In this document: positions 48,308-50,768 of the stretch, piece after piece
Numbering within the stretch: position 1 is the first letter of the stretch
How the letters are laid out: each line of letters starts with the position of its first letter
DNA from: DASUHT01 sp038230835
GTDB lineage: Bacteria > Actinomycetota > Thermoleophilia > Gaiellales > JAICJC01
Reading direction: 5' to 3'
Length of the DNA: 50,768 nt
NCBI GenBank assembly: GCA_038230835.1
Contig: JBBRMM010000023.1
Coordinates: 1-50,768 of the forward strand
The notes under the pieces: generated by a model
Told to the model about the DNA's origin: nothing
Database searches by the model: none
Seen by the model: only the letters and a program-made list of their open reading frames with translations
Position numbers and translations under genes: made by a program

Positions 48308-49435
48308 CTACGTTGCGGCGCGGGCCATCGGGAAGAAGAGCGCGCCGATCGCGAGCGTGGTCATCTCCGGGCCCGGCGGCGCGGCGAGCGCTCGCAGTGC
48401 GAACTCGATCGCGGGTGCCGCCATGGCGAACGTCGCGGCGAGCTCCCCGGGGTCGGGGTCACGGCAGACCTGTGCCGCCAGCTCGACGAGCCCGCGGGCG
48501 CGGTCGGGGTTGCCCGAGAAGGCCGCCGCGAACGCCATCATGCAGTAGCCGTGCAGCCGCATCGCTCGCAGGTCGGTCACCAGCGGCGGCGGCGCGGCAG
48601 CCGTACCCGGGCCGGCGAACCCTCGCTCGCCGGCCAGGATCCGCTCGATGGTGCCGCCGACGACACCGCGCACCGTCCGCTCGTCCAGTCCCGCCCGGGC
48701 GGCGGCGCGCAGCACCAGGTAGAGACCGTTCAGCGGCCTGCCGTAGGGCGGGTCGGAGCCGAACACGATCCGGGCGGGGGACACGCGGTCGAACAGCGCC
48801 AGATGCTCGAACCCGTTGAACCAGGAGCTGTCGAAGAACAGATTGGGCAGCGAGGGCGCCGCCAGAGCGAATCGCCCCTGATCGACCACGCCGAGGTGGG
48901 CAAGGATGACGGGCACCTCGGGGTGCCGCTCCATCACGTCCACCAGGCCCTCGCCGAACTGCGCCGGAAGTCCGCCGCCGGCGTGGATCAGCATCGGCAC
49001 CCGGGCCGACTCGGCCAACGCGAAGATCGGATCGGCGACGCCCGCCCCGAACTGGAAGGCCTGGGCACGCGGGTGCAGCTTGATGCCACGGGCACCCAGC
49101 GCCAGGCACCGCTCGCCCTCGGCCACCGGGCCGTCGCCCGGATCCAGCCGGCAGAACGGCACCAGCCGCCCTCCGCTGGCATCGGCCCACGCCAGCACGC
49201 GGTCGTTGGGCAGCCGGTAGGCCGGATGCCGCTCCGGGTCGTGCAGCGGGAAGACACACGCCCGAGCGCCGTCCACCGCCTGGTCGAGCTGGGTCAGCAG
49301 CTCCTCCGGGGACAGCGACCGGCCGTCCTCGTCCAGACCGAGATGGGTGTGAGCGTCGACCACCGCGGCGCCGGCCGGCAGCAGGTCGCGCAGTTCGGCC
49401 CGAAACGGGGCGAGCACCTCGAGCAGCTCGCCCAT
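48308..49435 (-). CDS. Amidohydrolase-family protein inside the SUF operon
   Basis: The 375-residue protein has an amidohydrolase-2-type TIM barrel: VDAHTHLGLD (first metal His pair), CRLDPGDG, GIKLHPRAQAF, LIHAGGGLP, VILAHLGVVDQ and IVFGSDPPYGRPLNG (late Asp). Its C-terminal 90 residues, after TIERILAGERGF, form an extra helical part. The substrate is not known; the family includes decarboxylases and hydrolases. ATG at 49435 was used; a TTG at 49453 sits with no spacing after GGGAGG. Its position between sufD and sufS, with gaps of 25 and 17 bp, is unusual. Confidence 0.85.
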   Translation of the reverse strand: MGELLEVLAPFRAELRDLLPAGAAVVDAHTHLGLDEDGRSLSPEELLTQLDQAVDGARACVFPLHDPERHPAYRLPNDRVLAWADASGGRLVPFCRLDPGDGPVAEGERCLALGARGIKLHPRAQAFQFGAGVADPIFALAESARVPMLIHAGGGLPAQFGEGLVDVMERHPEVPVILAHLGVVDQGRFALAAPSLPNLFFDSSWFNGFEHLALFDRVSPARIVFGSDPPYGRPLNGLYLVLRAAARAGLDERTVRGVVGGTIERILAGERGFAGPGTAAAPPPLVTDLRAMRLHGYCMMAFAAAFSGNPDRARGLVELAAQVCRDPDPGELAATFAMAAPAIEFALRALAAPPGPEMTTLAIGALFFPMARAAT

Positions 49436-49460
49436 GTCCGGCGCGGCGCTCAACCTCCCG

Positions 49461-50612
49461 CTATCCGATGCGCGCGTCGATGGCGTCGGCGATCGACCGG
49501 CGCACGTCGTCGGACCCGATCCGCTGGAGCACGTCTTCGAAGAAGCCGCGTACGATCAGCCGCTGGGCCTCGGGGCGGGTGAGGCCACGCGCCATCAGGT
49601 AGAAGAGCTGCGCGCGATCGACCTGGCCGACGGCGGCGGCATGTGTGCAGCGGACGTCGTTGGCCTCGATCTCGAGGCCGGGGATGGGCGTCGCGTGGGC
49701 GTCGGGGGAGAGCAGCAGGTTGCGGTTCTCCTGGTAGGCGTCGGTCTTCTGGGCGTGGCGGTCGACCCGGATCACGCCTCGCCACACCGCGCGGGCGTGA
49801 TCGTCGAGCACACCCTTGAAGGCGAGATCGGAGAACGTGTTGGGAGCCGCGTGCTCCTGGGTGGTGTCGTAGTCGATGTGCTCGTGCCCGGTCAGGTAGT
49901 ACGCCCCGGTCACCTTGACCCGCGCGCCCTGGCCCGCCAGATAGCTCTCCATACGCGACTTGGCCTTGGTACCGCCGAGAGCGGTGGCCACCCAGTCGAG
50001 CTCGGCGTCGCGGCCGACCGTGCCGCGGTGGGTGCCGAACTGGCGCGTCTCGGCGTGGTGGTTCTGGGAGGTCACATACTCGAGCGTTGCCCCGTCGGCC
50101 ACGACCAGCTCGACGACGACGTTCAGATACCCCGGCACCGTCGACAGGAACTCCTCGACGAACGTCGCCCGGGCACCTCGCTCGACCACGATCAGCGCCC
50201 GGTGGTAGACCGCCGCTCCCTCGGAGGTGAGCTCGAGCGCCACCCGCAGCGGCGCCTCGACGTCGACTCCGGGCGGCACGTGCAGCAGCACCCCGTCCGC
50301 CCAGCGGGCCGCGTTGCCGGATGCAAACTTCTCCTGCTCGTCGACCACCGACCCCAGATACGGCTCGACCAGCTCGGGGCGCTCGGTGGCCAGCTCGGCC
50401 AACCGGCCGAAGGTGACCCCGTCCGGCACCTCGCCGGCGAGGGTCAGCGTCGCCTGCTGCACCGGGTAGGAGTCCGGGTCGAAGCCGCGCAGGTTCGTGA
50501 ACCGCCACGCCTCCTCGCGGTTGGAGGGCACCGGCAGCGACTCGTACACCGCCCGGGCAGCCTCCCGCCGGCCCGCCAGCCAGGCGGGCTCGGCCACGGT
50601 GCCTGCAACCAT
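49461..50612 (-). CDS. sufD: Fe-S cluster assembly protein SufD
   Basis: The 383-residue scaffold subunit partners SufB and SufC in building Fe-S clusters. It starts with a helical SufD N-terminal region (REEAWRFTNLRGFDP, about 32-46) and continues with a right-handed beta-helix core, ending in DVRCTHAAAVGQVDRAQLFY, then LMARGLTRPEAQRLIVRGFF, the shared SufB/SufD signature. The ATG at 50612 overlaps the sufB stop by one base (TGATG). The conserved SufD His is visible in CTHAAAVG. Confidence 0.95.
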   Translation of the reverse strand: MVAGTVAEPAWLAGRREAARAVYESLPVPSNREEAWRFTNLRGFDPDSYPVQQATLTLAGEVPDGVTFGRLAELATERPELVEPYLGSVVDEQEKFASGNAARWADGVLLHVPPGVDVEAPLRVALELTSEGAAVYHRALIVVERGARATFVEEFLSTVPGYLNVVVELVVADGATLEYVTSQNHHAETRQFGTHRGTVGRDAELDWVATALGGTKAKSRMESYLAGQGARVKVTGAYYLTGHEHIDYDTTQEHAAPNTFSDLAFKGVLDDHARAVWRGVIRVDRHAQKTDAYQENRNLLLSPDAHATPIPGLEIEANDVRCTHAAAVGQVDRAQLFYLMARGLTRPEAQRLIVRGFFEDVLQRIGSDDVRRSIADAIDARIG

Positions 50613-50768
50613 CAGCCGACCGAGCCTTCCATCTGCAGCTGGATCAGCCGGTTCATCTCCACCGCGTACTCGAGCGGCAGCTCCTTGGTGATCGGCTCGA
50701 TGAAGCCGGACACCACCATCGCCGAGGCCTCCGACTCGCTGAGCCCGCGGCTCATCAGATAGAAGAGC
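50612..50768 (-). CDS. sufB: Fe-S cluster assembly protein SufB, 3' end only
   Basis: The last 52 codons are present. They read LFYLMSRGLSESEASAM, then FIEPITKELPLEYAVEMNRL and a Gln-rich end, which is the C-terminal helix of SufB. The rest of the gene, and probably sufC, lie beyond the window. The stop overlaps the sufD ATG. Confidence 0.93.
   Translation of the reverse strand, partial: LFYLMSRGLSESEASAMVVSGFIEPITKELPLEYAVEMNRLIQLQMEGSVG

Noticed and set aside
45915..48548. An 877-codon plus-strand frame opposite the SUF genes
   Set aside because: The translation is low complexity and the opposite strand has sufU, sufS and a Rieske gene with full catalytic motifs.
1..50768. CRISPR array, tRNA, rRNA, integrase, transposase or attachment site
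   Set aside because: No evenly spaced repeat array, cloverleaf, rRNA segment or mobile-element gene was found by reading both strands; a dedicated tRNA scan was not possible.

Overview
The window comes from a high-GC actinobacterium. The class Thermoleophilia (Solirubrobacterales/Gaiellales type) is the best guess. That rests on the fhaA-fhaB-pstP-ftsW-pbpA-pknB signalling and cell-wall operon, two A2-type haem-copper oxidases, a SUF operon containing SufU, and many start codons that have a TANNNT hexamer just upstream instead of a Shine-Dalgarno site. No rRNA, tRNA, CRISPR array, phage gene or transposase was seen. The content is mostly core chromosome.

Layout. 1-5.6 kb: a secreted GH99-like glycosidase cut by the window edge, an MFS exporter with RNase D, and an NfeD/SPFH membrane pair. 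5.6-14.1 kb: two cytochrome oxidase loci facing each other. One is ctaC-ctaD-ctaA plus two tiny membrane proteins. The other is a caa3-type ctaC-ctaD-ctaE whose CtaD is fused in frame to a UspA-like domain. A frameshifted orphan gene lies between them. 14-18 kb: a membrane protein, an MFS exporter behind a 12-codon leader ORF, and an ABC-F ATPase preceded by a truncated oxidoreductase fragment. 18.1-18.5 kb: a convergent gap holding two copies of a dispersed repeat, whose third copy is at 40.1 kb. 18.5-22.1 kb: glnA followed by a GAF-GAF histidine kinase and an ANTAR RNA-binding response regulator. 22-28 kb: an HD-GYP phosphodiesterase, a PiT phosphate transporter with its DUF47 partner, a GNAT enzyme, a DUF4446 protein and a membrane-anchored protein. 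28-38 kb: the Ser/Thr kinase, FHA, PP2C, FtsW/RodA, PBP, PknB and Ddl operon, which couples phospho-signalling to peptidoglycan synthesis. 38-46 kb: a zinc-ribbon protein, an MFS exporter, a class III aminotransferase, dcd, an NDUFA9-like reductase, a possible small RNA or peptide gene with a strong terminator, a GNAT enzyme, a DtxR regulator and a large secreted protein. 46-50.8 kb: the distal SUF operon (sufB end, sufD, an amidohydrolase, sufS, sufU, a Rieske ferredoxin).

The most interesting system is the glnA leader. It can form a hairpin with hexaloop AATGGC (A at loop position 1, G at 4, the ANTAR target signature), and this hairpin shares its 3' arm with the 5' arm of a 17-bp terminator ending in seven U. 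A second hexaloop hairpin lies 8 nt upstream. The predicted ANTAR regulator and its kinase lie directly downstream of glnA, which suggests a self-contained antitermination circuit for glutamine synthetase. Other notable items are the CtaD-Usp fusion with an internal ribosome binding site, and the 225-nt candidate transcript at 43.2 kb that carries a near-perfect complement of the 16S rRNA 3' end.
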